DNA from: UBA7359 sp041689615
GTDB lineage: Bacteria; Pseudomonadota; Gammaproteobacteria; Eutrophobiales; Eutrophobiaceae
Assembly: GCA_041689615.1 (NCBI GenBank)
Contig: JBDNFW010000017.1
Location: 1-64,000 of the forward strand
Length of the DNA stretch: 64,000 nucleotides
Direction: 5' to 3'
The position numbers and the translations under genes are program-made. The first letter of the stretch is position 1. Each line of letters starts with the position of its first letter. The notes under the pieces are model-generated. The model saw only the letters and a list, made by a program, of their open reading frames with translations. It did no database searches and had not been told where the DNA came from. Positions 23,927-32,837 of this stretch are shown here, one piece after another.

Positions 23927-24865
23927 CTATCCATTAATTTCTGTTTCTGCTTTATTAATCAAACGTTTAGGTGCGAGACGACCGTCGTCAGCAACCTCAC
24001 CCAAACCAAGAAATTCATCTGACTTGTTATATATTCTTAATCGTCCTGTTTTAGGTAGTCCTGAGACCGTTACTGCCTGTCCCTGACAAAGATAGAAAGC
24101 CACATCATCAGACAGTCTAACCTCAGGAAAATCCATCAACGCCAGATCCATAGGTAACAATAGATTATCAAGCTGCTCAAAACCTTGATCTGCAATATCT
24201 TGCAGTTCTGCCGGGGTTATCATCTGCAATTCCTTGAAAGGGCCTGCTTTGAGTCTACGTAAAGTAAGAATATGAGCACCGCAACCAAGTTCCTTACCTA
24301 TATCTTCTGCCAAGGTTCGGATATAAGTTCCTTTAGTACAAGACACCTCAATTTCAAATTCATCATGAGTAAAGTCGAGTAGTTTTATACTATGAATGGT
24401 GATAGTTCTAGCCTTACGCTCTACCTCAATACCTTGGTAAGCTAATTCATACAGACGTTTACCATTATGCTTAAGCGCGGAATACATTGGCGGAACTTGC
24501 TCGATTTCACCCATAAATTTTTTAAACGCTTGCTGCAATTTTGATTCTGATATTTCAGGAACAGCCTGTTCCGTTACCACTTCACCAGCAGCATCTCCTG
24601 TAGTGGTCATGATTCCTAACTTACAGCGAGCTCGATAAGTCTTATTCGAATCTAATAGATAAGCAGAAACTTTGGTCGCCTCACCCAGGCAAATGGGTAA
24701 TAAACCTGTCGCAGGCACATCCAGGTTTCCGGTGTGACCGGCTTTATTCGCATTGTAGAGCCGCTTAACGTGTTGTAATGCACCGTTAGAACTCATGCCA
24801 GCCGGTTTATCTAATACAAGAATACCGCTGATATCTCTACCACGTTTTTTTCTTTGTCTGGACAT
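23927..24865 (-). CDS. truB: tRNA pseudouridine(55) synthase
   Basis: TruB makes pseudouridine 55 in the T-loop of tRNAs. The 312-residue protein has DISGILVLDKPAGMSSN, the catalytic-Asp motif GHTGNLDVPATGLLPICLGEATK (residue context slightly unlike the common GSLDPLATG), VPPMYSALKHNGKRLYELA and SCTKGTYIRTLAEDIG. A C-terminal PUA-like region follows. It lies 18 bases after rbfA. Confidence 0.95.
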   Translation of the reverse strand: MSRQRKKRGRDISGILVLDKPAGMSSNGALQHVKRLYNANKAGHTGNLDVPATGLLPICLGEATKVSAYLLDSNKTYRARCKLGIMTTTGDAAGEVVTEQAVPEISESKLQQAFKKFMGEIEQVPPMYSALKHNGKRLYELAYQGIEVERKARTITIHSIKLLDFTHDEFEIEVSCTKGTYIRTLAEDIGKELGCGAHILTLRRLKAGPFKELQMITPAELQDIADQGFEQLDNLLLPMDLALMDFPEVRLSDDVAFYLCQGQAVTVSGLPKTGRLRIYNKSDEFLGLGEVADDGRLAPKRLINKAETEING

Positions 24866-24883
24866 TTTAAAACTTAACGGTGT

Positions 24884-25378
24884 TTAACTAGAGGGCTCGT
24901 CATCACTCTGACTATCAGTTTGACTGACTGAATTAATAATATCGGTAAGACGTTGAGCACGTTCAATTGATTCATCATATTTAAAACGAAGCGTAGGCAC
25001 GCCTCTTGATGTCAACATATGAGATATTTCCTGTCGAAAAAAACCTTTCCTTTCATTCAACTCCGCAACTAATTTTTCTTTTGTCTGCATGGACGCAGAT
25101 AAGGGCGATTCGCCTAAAGCGCCTACGTTGGTGTCGCGAACTGAATCGCTTGCTTGCGTGGAGGCTGATAAAGATGATTCGTCGGAATCTGAATCGTTAG
25201 ATTCACTACTTAATACTGTAATGTAAATAGTAGCACTGCCTAAATCGGGACTCACATCAACATTCGTCAACGTGATCATGCCATATTGATTCATGGGGAA
25301 TTCCTGTTGAACTAAAACAGAAAGTTCTTCTTTTATAAATTGGGCAACGCGTTGATGACGCCCGAATTCTTTTGGCAT
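24884..25378 (-). CDS. rbfA: Ribosome-binding factor A with internal repeat insertion
   Basis: RbfA is a KH-fold factor needed for late 30S maturation. The N-terminal part (KEFGRHQRVAQFIKEELSVLVQQEF, LTNVDVSPDLGSATIYITVL) and the C-terminal part (KLVAELNERKGFFRQEISHML, LRFKYDESIERAQRL) are normal. Between them, residues about 59-98 are a Ser/Asp-rich stretch (SSLSASTQASDSV, GALGESPLSASMQ) absent from ordinary RbfA. This makes the protein 164 residues rather than about 130. The stretch is encoded by a member of the dispersed hairpin repeat family inserted in frame. It would project as a disordered loop between strand 2 and helix 3. The operon position between infB and truB is canonical. Confidence 0.9.
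   Translation of the reverse strand: MPKEFGRHQRVAQFIKEELSVLVQQEFPMNQYGMITLTNVDVSPDLGSATIYITVLSSESNDSDSDESSLSASTQASDSVRDTNVGALGESPLSASMQTKEKLVAELNERKGFFRQEISHMLTSRGVPTLRFKYDESIERAQRLTDIINSVSQTDSQSDDEPSS
25084..25204. repeat. Repeat-family element inside rbfA
   Basis: It contains the hairpin TCTGCATGGACGCAGA (25084-25099). Downstream is the block GATTCGCCTAAAGCGCCTAC continuing to 25135, which recurs at 45689-45718 with a 1-base insertion and, inverted, at 63737-63762. The right-hand end is uncertain. The insertion keeps the rbfA frame open. Confidence 0.75.
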
Positions 25379-25388
25379 AATTTAATAA

Positions 25389-27890
25389 TTAGATAGTACG
25401 TTCGACACTAATTCGTTCGAACACTTCAATCTGATCACCTGGTTGTACATCGTCATAGTTTTTAACACCAATACCACAATCCGTGCCTGACTTAACTTCA
25501 TTCACATCATCTTTAAAACGACGCAATGACTCAAGTTCGCCTTCATAAATAACCACGTTATCTCGCAATACACGAATAGGATTATTTCGATTAACGCGTC
25601 CGGATGTCACCATACAGCCGGCAATATCGCCAAACTTGGGTGAACGAAAAACTTCGCGTACTTCGGCAACACCTGTGATTTGTTCACGTATATCAGGAGA
25701 AAGCATGCCACTAAGAGCTGCTTTAACATCATCAATAACATCATAAATGATACTGTAATAGCGCAGATCAATACCTTCCGCATCAATTAACTTACGCGCA
25801 CTTGCATCGGCACGTACATTAAAACCAATTACTACAGCGCTGGATGCCATAGCAAGGTTAATATCAGATTCTGTTATTCCACCGACACCACTACTAACAA
25901 TATTGACTTTCACTTCATCCGTACTTAAACGTGATAAAGCATCGACTAATGCTTCTGCAGAACCATGTACATCAGCTTTAATCAATACTGTTAATGAAGA
26001 AATTACACCTTCCTTCATTTGGTTCATGACATTTTCAAGTTTCGTTGCGTGTTGTTGCGCCATCTTCGTTTCACGATATTTGCCTTGCCTAAACAATGCA
26101 ATTTCTCTTGCCTTCTTTTCATCTGGCACAACAATCATTTCGTCACCCGCGTTAGGAGTGCCTGAAAGCCCAAGAATTTCTACCGGAGTTGAAGGCCCCG
26201 CTGAAACCACTTCTTTACCAGTATCATCAATCATTGCTCTGACACGGCCAAATTCATGGCCACTCAAAACGACATCACCTTTATTTAAGGTTCCACCTTG
26301 CACAAGAACACTGGCAACGGGACCGCGACCTTTATCTAATCGAGCTTCAATAACCGCACCGGAAGCAGCACCTGTAGCAACCGCTTTTAATTCAAGTATT
26401 TCTGCTTGTAATAAAATACTTTCTAATAAGGTATCAACACCTTCACCTGTTAATGCAGACACATTTATAAATTGTGTATCGCCACCCCAATCTTCAGGGA
26501 TAACTTCAAACTTTGATAATTCCTGCTTAACACGATCAGGATCAGCATTCTCTTTATCAATTTTATTAACAGCAATGATAACAGGCACTTTAGATGCTTT
26601 GGCATGCTTAACCGCTTCTTCTGTTTGAGGCATAACACCATCATCAGCTGCAACAACAATAATAACAATGTCTGTTACCTTCGCACCGCGAGCACGCATA
26701 GCTGTAAATGCTTCATGCCCAGGTGTATCAAGAAAAGTGATTTCACCATTGTCCGTACTAACACGATAGGCGCCGATATGTTGAGTAATACCACCTGCTT
26801 CACCCGCCGCAACTTTGCTTTGACGAATATAATCAAGCAAAGAAGTTTTGCCATGATCAACATGCCCCATAATAGTAACAACAGGCGCTCGAGTAACTTG
26901 TTCACCTTCTTGTTGCGTTGCCTGAATCATTTCTTCTTCAAGTGCATTTTCTTTTTTCAATCGAGGGTTATGCCCCATCTCTTCAACAACAATCGCCGCT
27001 GTATCTTGGTCAATGATTTGATTGATTGTTGCCATCGTGCCAAGTCCCATCATAACTTTGATGACCTCAGAACTTTTAACTGACATACGTTGCGCTAAAT
27101 CAGCTATCGATATACTTTCGGGGACATCAATATCTTTTATGACAGGTGTTGTTGGTTTTTCAAAACCATGTTGTTGATTACCCGATTGCTGTACAACTGA
27201 TTGTCTCTTTGGCTTCTTATTGCGTCGTCGACCTGAACCTTTTGTTGCTACATGTAGTTCTTGTCGGCCATGACGTGTACGTTCTTTTTTATCCTTATCT
27301 TTACCGGATGATTTCTTTTCATCTTTTTGTTCCACAACTGGAGATGGAGATGCCGGAGTTGGTTCACTTGAAGTTACGCTGGCTTTAGTTACAACAACTA
27401 CTTCTGCTGCTTTTGTAGCTTCTTCAGCCGCTTTTGCTTTAGCATTTTCACTTTCAATTCTAGCTCCCTCAGCTACTACCTGTTCTGCTAATTTAGCTGC
27501 TTCAGCTTCCTGTACTGCTAATAATTTTGCCGCTTCAGCTTCTTCTTCCTGCTTTAATGTTTCGGCAAGATCTCCACGTTTTGCATAAGTACGCTTCTTA
27601 CGAAATTCAACATTAACTGTTTTTGATTGAGGCTTTGCTCTGCCTTGAGTGGCGACATTAACTTTAAGCTCGCTCGTCGTTTTTCGTCGTAAGGTTATTT
27701 TTTTTGTTTCAGAACCCTCACCTTTACCGTGTTTTTTTCTTAGAAAAGCCAATAATTCGGATTTTTCAGCATCGGAGATAATCTCGTCAGCTTTCTTTTT
27801 AGGAAGTCCTGCCTCAACCAATTGTTCCTGGATGCGCTCAACAGTCGCACCTACATCGGCGGCAAATTCACTAATAGTTACTTCAGGCAT
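25389..27890 (-). CDS. infB: Translation initiation factor IF-2
   Basis: IF-2 is the GTPase that places fMet-tRNA on the 30S subunit. At 833 residues, it starts with IF2_N modules (VTISEFAADVGATVERIQEQL). A long Ala/Glu/Lys-rich linker follows (about 100-240), then the second IF2_N (VPESISIADLAQRMSVKSSEVI) and the G domain (GHVDHGKTSLLDYIR, DTPGHEAF, NKIDKENAD). Domains II-IV complete the C-terminus. The start overlaps the nusA stop by one base (TAATG), indicating translational coupling. Confidence 0.97.
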   Translation of the reverse strand: MPEVTISEFAADVGATVERIQEQLVEAGLPKKKADEIISDAEKSELLAFLRKKHGKGEGSETKKITLRRKTTSELKVNVATQGRAKPQSKTVNVEFRKKRTYAKRGDLAETLKQEEEAEAAKLLAVQEAEAAKLAEQVVAEGARIESENAKAKAAEEATKAAEVVVVTKASVTSSEPTPASPSPVVEQKDEKKSSGKDKDKKERTRHGRQELHVATKGSGRRRNKKPKRQSVVQQSGNQQHGFEKPTTPVIKDIDVPESISIADLAQRMSVKSSEVIKVMMGLGTMATINQIIDQDTAAIVVEEMGHNPRLKKENALEEEMIQATQQEGEQVTRAPVVTIMGHVDHGKTSLLDYIRQSKVAAGEAGGITQHIGAYRVSTDNGEITFLDTPGHEAFTAMRARGAKVTDIVIIVVAADDGVMPQTEEAVKHAKASKVPVIIAVNKIDKENADPDRVKQELSKFEVIPEDWGGDTQFINVSALTGEGVDTLLESILLQAEILELKAVATGAASGAVIEARLDKGRGPVASVLVQGGTLNKGDVVLSGHEFGRVRAMIDDTGKEVVSAGPSTPVEILGLSGTPNAGDEMIVVPDEKKAREIALFRQGKYRETKMAQQHATKLENVMNQMKEGVISSLTVLIKADVHGSAEALVDALSRLSTDEVKVNIVSSGVGGITESDINLAMASSAVVIGFNVRADASARKLIDAEGIDLRYYSIIYDVIDDVKAALSGMLSPDIREQITGVAEVREVFRSPKFGDIAGCMVTSGRVNRNNPIRVLRDNVVIYEGELESLRRFKDDVNEVKSGTDCGIGVKNYDDVQPGDQIEVFERISVERTI

Positions 27891-29410
27891 TAATTAACAT
27901 CCTCATCACTTGATTCTTCAGATTCAAACCAGGGAATTCGTGCCGTCATAATTAACTTTCCGGCGGTTTCTTTATCAAGCTTGGTTATCTCCATTAATTC
28001 ATCAACTGATTGTTCAGCCAGATCATCCATGGTTACCACACCTTTACTCGCCAATTCATTAGCCAACAATTCATTCATGCCTTCCATCGTCAGCAGATCT
28101 TCAGCGGGTTTAGCGTCACTTAATTTTTCTTCATTAGCAATAGCGCGGGTCAACATAATGTCATTTGCACGTCCACGTAATTCGCTGACTAATTCAGCAT
28201 CAAATTCTTCAATTGCCAGCATTTCTTTTTCTGGTACATAGGCAACTTCTTCTACACTTGAAAAACCTTCTTGCACAAGTATAAGCGCCATCTCTTCATC
28301 AACATCAAGTTGTTCCATAAACATGGCTTGTAATGTTTCTGCTTCAGCTTCACTCTTTTCATCAGCTTGTTCAACTGACATGACATTCAATTGCCAGCCG
28401 GTTAATTCACTTGCAAGCTTCACATTTTGTCCGCCTCGGCCAATCGCTTGAGATAAATTTTCTTCGGCAACAGCAACATCCATTGTGTGTTCATCTTCAT
28501 CAACCATGATCGATGCAACTTCAGCAGGCGCCATTGCATTTATAACGTACTGGGCTGGATTTTCATCCCAAAGAATAATGTCGACGCGTTCACCACCCAA
28601 TTCATTAGAAACGGCCTGTACTCTGGAACCGCGCATACCGACACACGCACCGATAGGATCAATTCTTGGATCATTTGCTTTAACAGCGATTTTCGCTCGG
28701 GCACCCGGGTCTCTTGCACCATTGATAATATCAATCATGCCTTCGTTTATTTCTGGCACTTCAATTTTAAATAAATCGATCAAAAGTTCCGGCGCAGTAC
28801 GACTCAAAAATAATTGCGGGCCACGTGTGACTTCTGGCTTAATTTCTTTCAAAAAGGCACGAATACGATCGCCCGGGCGAATTGCTTCACGAGGGATCAA
28901 TTCCTCTCTGGGAATAAAGCCTTCTGCATTATTACCAAGATCAAGAATGATACCGCTACGCTCTGCACGTTTAACAACACCGCTAACCATTTCACCAACG
29001 CGACTTTCATAAGCATCTAGCACTTGCGCACGTTCTGCTTCTCTCACTTTTTGTACAATTACTTGTTTTGCCGCTTGTGCTGCAATTCGACCAAACTCTA
29101 CCGAAGCCATCGGCTCTTCTATAAATTGCCCAATTTCTATGTCCTGAGTTTTTTCTTTTGCATCTGACAGGGATATTTGTCTCGTTGGCGCTTCAAGCGA
29201 CTCAGGATCATCATCTACAACTTCCCAACAGCGGAACGTATTATAATCACCCGTTTCACGATCAATAGAAACGCGTGCTTCCAAATCTTCACGGTTTCGT
29301 TTTTTAGTTGCACTTACTAGTGCAGCTTCAATCGCTTCAAAAATGATGTCTTTAGCAACACCTTTTTCGTTACTTACCACATCAACTACCATTAATATTT
29401 CTTTATTCAT
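27890..29410 (-). CDS. nusA: Transcription termination/antitermination factor NusA
   Basis: The 506-residue protein has the N-terminal RNAP-binding domain (DVVSNEKGVAKDIIFEAIEAAL), S1 (VSGVVKRAERSGIILDLGNNAEGFIP), KH1 and KH2 (GACVGMRGSRVQAVSNELGGERVDI, AIGRGGQNVKLASELTGW) and two acidic C-terminal repeats. All domains of gammaproteobacterial NusA are present. It follows rimP by 22 bases. Confidence 0.97.
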   Translation of the reverse strand: MNKEILMVVDVVSNEKGVAKDIIFEAIEAALVSATKKRNREDLEARVSIDRETGDYNTFRCWEVVDDDPESLEAPTRQISLSDAKEKTQDIEIGQFIEEPMASVEFGRIAAQAAKQVIVQKVREAERAQVLDAYESRVGEMVSGVVKRAERSGIILDLGNNAEGFIPREELIPREAIRPGDRIRAFLKEIKPEVTRGPQLFLSRTAPELLIDLFKIEVPEINEGMIDIINGARDPGARAKIAVKANDPRIDPIGACVGMRGSRVQAVSNELGGERVDIILWDENPAQYVINAMAPAEVASIMVDEDEHTMDVAVAEENLSQAIGRGGQNVKLASELTGWQLNVMSVEQADEKSEAEAETLQAMFMEQLDVDEEMALILVQEGFSSVEEVAYVPEKEMLAIEEFDAELVSELRGRANDIMLTRAIANEEKLSDAKPAEDLLTMEGMNELLANELASKGVVTMDDLAEQSVDELMEITKLDKETAGKLIMTARIPWFESEESSDEDVN

Positions 29411-29432
29411 TTACTTTACTCATTAATATGAA

Positions 29433-29888
29433 TCAAAACTGTGGAACCAAACGCGCACGTTCTATTAATCTAAATGGCACGTTATATTCCTCATTATCAC
29501 ACTCAATGACGACTTCTTCGTCATCAACTGCTTTTAAAATTCCTGCGAAACGTTTTCTGTTGTCATATTTCTCATACAACCTCAGCTTGATCGTTTCTCC
29601 AATTACCTTCTTAAACTGCTCTACTGTAAACAAAGGCCTATCCAGACCCGGAGATGAAACTTCCAGATCGTAATTTCCCCTTATCGGATCTTCTACATCA
29701 AGCACAGCTGAAAGTTGTCGACTCACTGCAACACAGTCTTCAACAACTATCCCACCCTCTTTATCGATATAGACTCGCAATATCGAACCATGAGTACTTT
29801 GATTTAGTTCGATACCAAGCAATTCATAACCTAACGCAGCTACTTCGCTCTCGAATAAATCGAGTAAGACCTGATTTTGTCTATACAT
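29433..29888 (-). CDS. rimP: Ribosome maturation factor RimP
   Basis: RimP assists 30S assembly. From the chosen ATG the protein has 151 residues, the normal length: LFESEVAALGYELLGIEL, LRVYIDKEGGIVVEDCVAVSRQ, LEVSSPGLDRPLFT and a C-terminal Sm-like domain. An in-frame extension upstream would add 11 unrelated residues and is rejected. The operon order tRNA-fMet, rimP, nusA, infB is conserved in gammaproteobacteria. Confidence 0.94.
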   Translation of the reverse strand: MYRQNQVLLDLFESEVAALGYELLGIELNQSTHGSILRVYIDKEGGIVVEDCVAVSRQLSAVLDVEDPIRGNYDLEVSSPGLDRPLFTVEQFKKVIGETIKLRLYEKYDNRKRFAGILKAVDDEEVVIECDNEEYNVPFRLIERARLVPQF

Positions 29889-30014
29889 AAGCCTAAAACA
29901 AAAAAGGGGCTCAAGGCCCACTTATTTAAAACAAAAATTCAACGATAATTATAGCCAGTTTGTATAAGGTATGCCACAAAGCCATATTTGACTGACCAAT
30001 TAGCATTCACTATA

Positions 30015-30123
30015 TCGTCGCTTCAGACGTCCTCGGTAACTTACTCCCTGAGTTACTCTACCTCCTGCATCCATGCAGTCGTGTCTTCTCGCGACATACT
30101 ATCCATCTATGGACATAAAAAAC
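30015..30123. repeat. GGA-hairpin repeat cluster between tRNA-fMet and rimP
   Basis: It contains CTGCATCCATGCAG (30065-30078), TCCATCTATGGA (30112-30123) and GTAAC/GTTAC arms at 30036-30056. Positions 30056-30083 are identical to 21186-21213. The start TCGTCGCTTCAGACGTCCTCGG region resembles 45576 onward. It lies beyond the tRNA terminator on the minus strand. Confidence 0.8.
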
Positions 30124-30140
30124 CCCCAATGCAGGGGCTT
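30115..30140 (-). terminator. Terminator downstream of tRNA-fMet
   Basis: On the minus strand GCCCC-TGCATT-GGGG(G) is followed by TTTTTTAT, 40 bases after the tRNA. It should end the tRNA transcript, with partial read-through possible into rimP. Confidence 0.7.
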
Positions 30141-30179
30141 AATAATTCTGAAAAATAACCAAATTCCCACACTGAAAAT

Positions 30180-30256
30180 TGGTAGCGGGGGCAGGATTTG
30201 AACCTGCGACCTTCGGGTTATGAGCCCGACGAGCTGCCAGACTGCTCCACCCCGCA
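30180..30256 (-). tRNA. Initiator tRNA-fMet (CAT)
   Basis: The 77-nt cloverleaf is complete with an encoded CCA. The acceptor stem is GCGGGG/CCCCGC with no Watson-Crick pair at 1:72, and the anticodon loop is CTCATAA with the GGG/CCC stem typical of initiators (TCGGGCTCATAACCCGA). The T-loop is GGTTCAAATCC. It corresponds to metY at the head of the nusA-infB operon. A near-consensus promoter precedes it. Confidence 0.96.
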
Positions 30257-30269
30257 TCAGAGGCCGCGA

Positions 30270-30298
30270 ATAGTACAGTGCCGCTTGATGATTTTCAA
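30270..30298 (-). promoter_or_regulatory. Sigma-70 promoter of tRNA-fMet
   Basis: On the minus strand, TTGAAA, a 17-bp spacer and TACTAT are followed by the GC-rich discriminator TCGCGGCC. This is typical of stringently controlled stable-RNA promoters. Initiation would fall a few bases before the tRNA 5' end. Confidence 0.75.
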
Positions 30299-30331
30299 GG
30301 CACTTTATGCGTTTGATTTAATTAGTAATAG

Positions 30332-31405
30332 CTAAGTATCACTTAATCTCACTGGAACCCGTTTAGAACCCCAGTTTCCGTGTTCCGACTCAAATACGCC
30401 GACACAAATAGTATCGCATTTAGGACAGGTTCCGCCCTGATTTAAAGACCAGTTTTTAATCTCATACCAATCACGAATGATTAATTCTTCACCACATTTA
30501 TAACAGTACGTCGTATCGCCTTCAGGGTCATGGACATTTCCGGTATAAACATAATGCAAGCCATTCATAATGGCGATTGACCTCGCCTTTTGTAAAATGC
30601 CTAAGCTAGTTCGCGGTTTATCCCGCATCTTCCAATCAGGATGAAACGCTGTGAAATGTATTGGTACATCAGGGCCTAACTCTGAAAATATCCACTCAGT
30701 CATTTGGTTAATCTCCTTTTCAGAATCATTTTCGCCCGGAATAATGAGATTAGTAATTTCAAACCAGACATCTGTTTCATGCTTTAAATATGACAATGTT
30801 TCCAAGACAGGCGCGAGATGGCTTCCGGTAATCCGATGATAAAACTTTTCAGTGAATGCTTTTAAATCGATATTGGCAGCATCTATATGTTTATAAAATT
30901 CTGTTCTCGGCTCAGGCATCACATAACCTGCTGAAACTGCTACAGTTTTTATATCAATTTCATGGCAAGCATCGGCGACATCAATCGCATATTCGTGGAA
31001 AATAACAGGGTCGTTATAAGTAAACGCAATACTTCGGCAGCCAGTATTTTTTGCTGTAAGCGCTAATTTTTCCGGGCTAGCGGCATCTGCCAGAGTATCC
31101 ATCTGTCTTGATTTACTGATATCCCAGTTCTGGCAAAATTTACAAGCCAGATTACAACCGGCTGTACCAAAGGAAAGTACGGGCGTTCCTGGGTAAAAAT
31201 GATTTAATGGTTTCTTTTCTATGGGATCGATACAAAAACCACTGGAGCGTCCATAAGTCGTTAAAACAATTTGATCGTCTTCACAGGCACGCACGAAACA
31301 CAGCCCGGATTGACCATTTTTCAATTTACATTCTCGTGGACAAAGATCGCACTGAATACGACCATCCTCGAGTTTATGCCAATATTTAGTTTTAACTGTT
31401 TGCAT
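30332..31405 (-). CDS. amrS: AmmeMemoRadiSam system radical SAM enzyme
   Basis: This 357-residue radical SAM protein has the [4Fe-4S] motif CNLACKFC (C84, C88, C91), an N-terminal CDLCPREC cysteine set and C-terminal YCYKCG / CPKC zinc-like motifs. PYRUVATE-lyase-activase-like features include FTYNDPVIFHEY and FHPDWKMRDKP. It belongs to the AmmeMemoRadiSam trio whose biochemical product is not established. The ATG at 31405 is chosen; the longer in-frame start adds residues not belonging to the family. It is divergent, 54 bases away, from its two partners fused in one gene. Confidence 0.9.
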   Translation of the reverse strand: MQTVKTKYWHKLEDGRIQCDLCPRECKLKNGQSGLCFVRACEDDQIVLTTYGRSSGFCIDPIEKKPLNHFYPGTPVLSFGTAGCNLACKFCQNWDISKSRQMDTLADAASPEKLALTAKNTGCRSIAFTYNDPVIFHEYAIDVADACHEIDIKTVAVSAGYVMPEPRTEFYKHIDAANIDLKAFTEKFYHRITGSHLAPVLETLSYLKHETDVWFEITNLIIPGENDSEKEINQMTEWIFSELGPDVPIHFTAFHPDWKMRDKPRTSLGILQKARSIAIMNGLHYVYTGNVHDPEGDTTYCYKCGEELIIRDWYEIKNWSLNQGGTCPKCDTICVGVFESEHGNWGSKRVPVRLSDT

Positions 31406-31459
31406 AATTTCTAACAACAAATGTCTATAGCATAATATTAGTCTTATAATTAAACCTAT

Positions 31460-32827
31460 ATGAGCCAAACATCAATTAATCAACGTCCTCTTTCTATTAG
31501 ACCGACAGCGGTCGCGGGTAGTTTTTATCCTAAAAATGCCGGTCAGCTAAATAGTATGCTGGACGAATATTTATCGATAGAAACAATCGATATTCCTGCT
31601 CCAAAAGCAATCATTGCACCTCATGCAGGTTATATCTACTCAGGTAAAACTGCTGCCAGTGTTTATTCCAATATTGAAAAACTAAAATCACAAATTACTC
31701 GCGTCGTTTTATTAGGACCGACACATCGAGTTTATGTGAAAGGTATTGCATTACCCAGTAACTCACATTTTGCATCACCACTTGGTAATGTCCCGATTGA
31801 AACAGAGGCGTTAAAAAAAATTAGTGCGCATTCATTTGTACAATATCTGGATGCAGCACACGAACAAGAACATAGTCTCGAAGTACATATTCCTTTTTTA
31901 CAAAAAATATTAAATGATTTTACTTTGTTACCCATATTAGTTGGCGACGCCACACCCGAACAAACTTCAACAATACTTGAAGAACTCTGGGGCGGCACTG
32001 AAACATTAATCGTTATCAGTTCTGATCTTAGTCACTATCTGGATTATGAGTCGGCTCGTAAAATTGATACTGACACAACACATTTAATAGAAAACTTTGA
32101 CTACAAAAATATTGGCTCAAACCAGGCCTGTGGTTGTATGCCTATACGCGGTTTATTAAAGCTTGCTCAAGAAAAGAATATGTCTATTCAAACTGTAGAC
32201 TTATGTAACTCAGGTGATACAGCAGGAAGCAAAGATCGTGTTGTTGGTTATGGCGCTTATGCTTTATTCGAAAACAGAATACTTAATAAAGATAACGAAG
32301 CAGTTATATTCGATGTCATACATAAAAGTATTGAACAAGGATTAGAAACCGGAAAAGCATTTGAGCCTGAAATAGAAGGCATTTCGGAGGATCTGAAGAA
32401 AAATTACGCTGTATTTATTACACTAAAATTGAATGGCCAATTACGCGGATGCATAGGCACGACTGAAGCACACATGTCTTTAATAAATGCAGTCGCTCAA
32501 TACGCTTATGCTGCGGCATTTTCTGATCCGCGTTTTAAGTCGCTTACTGCTGAAGAATATAAACACGTCGAAATTAGTTTATCGATATTAACACTTGCCG
32601 TGCCATTTCCCTTTAATGACGAACAAGATTTAATTAATAAATTACGACCAGATGTTGATGGATTAATCATTTCAAAAAACAATGCGCGAGCAACTTTTTT
32701 ACCCGTCGTATGGGAATCGTTAAAAGACCCTAAACAATTTCTTAATGAGTTAAAAAGGAAAGCAGGAATACAACCATCAGATGCACCTGATAAGGCATGG
32801 CGTTATACTGCCGAATATTATAGTTAA
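31460..32827 (+). CDS. amrBA: Fused AmmeMemoRadiSam proteins B (Memo) and A (AMMECR1)
   Basis: The 455-residue protein joins two domains. Residues about 12-265 are Memo-like, a fold related to extradiol dioxygenases: RPTAVAGSFYP, IAPHAGYIYSG, GPTHRVY, EHSLEVHIPFLQ, SSDLSHYLDYE and ACGCMP. Residues about 280-455 are AMMECR1-like: GQLRGCIGTTEAH, FSDPRFKSLTAEE and FLPVVWE. Both domains appear intact, including the metal-site His residues of Memo. The radical SAM partner is encoded divergently. The fusion implies the two act on one substrate or complex, but the reaction is unknown. Confidence 0.9.
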   Translation: MSQTSINQRPLSIRPTAVAGSFYPKNAGQLNSMLDEYLSIETIDIPAPKAIIAPHAGYIYSGKTAASVYSNIEKLKSQITRVVLLGPTHRVYVKGIALPSNSHFASPLGNVPIETEALKKISAHSFVQYLDAAHEQEHSLEVHIPFLQKILNDFTLLPILVGDATPEQTSTILEELWGGTETLIVISSDLSHYLDYESARKIDTDTTHLIENFDYKNIGSNQACGCMPIRGLLKLAQEKNMSIQTVDLCNSGDTAGSKDRVVGYGAYALFENRILNKDNEAVIFDVIHKSIEQGLETGKAFEPEIEGISEDLKKNYAVFITLKLNGQLRGCIGTTEAHMSLINAVAQYAYAAAFSDPRFKSLTAEEYKHVEISLSILTLAVPFPFNDEQDLINKLRPDVDGLIISKNNARATFLPVVWESLKDPKQFLNELKRKAGIQPSDAPDKAWRYTAEYYS

Positions 32828-32837
32828 GTGAATTAAT

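Noticed and set aside
26604..27083. 159-codon plus-strand frame rich in Cys, Asn and Arg
   Set aside because: It is antisense within infB, whose reading frame is fully conserved there.
28485..29012. 175-codon plus-strand frame
   Set aside because: It is antisense to conserved KH and S1 domains of nusA and has no supporting motif.
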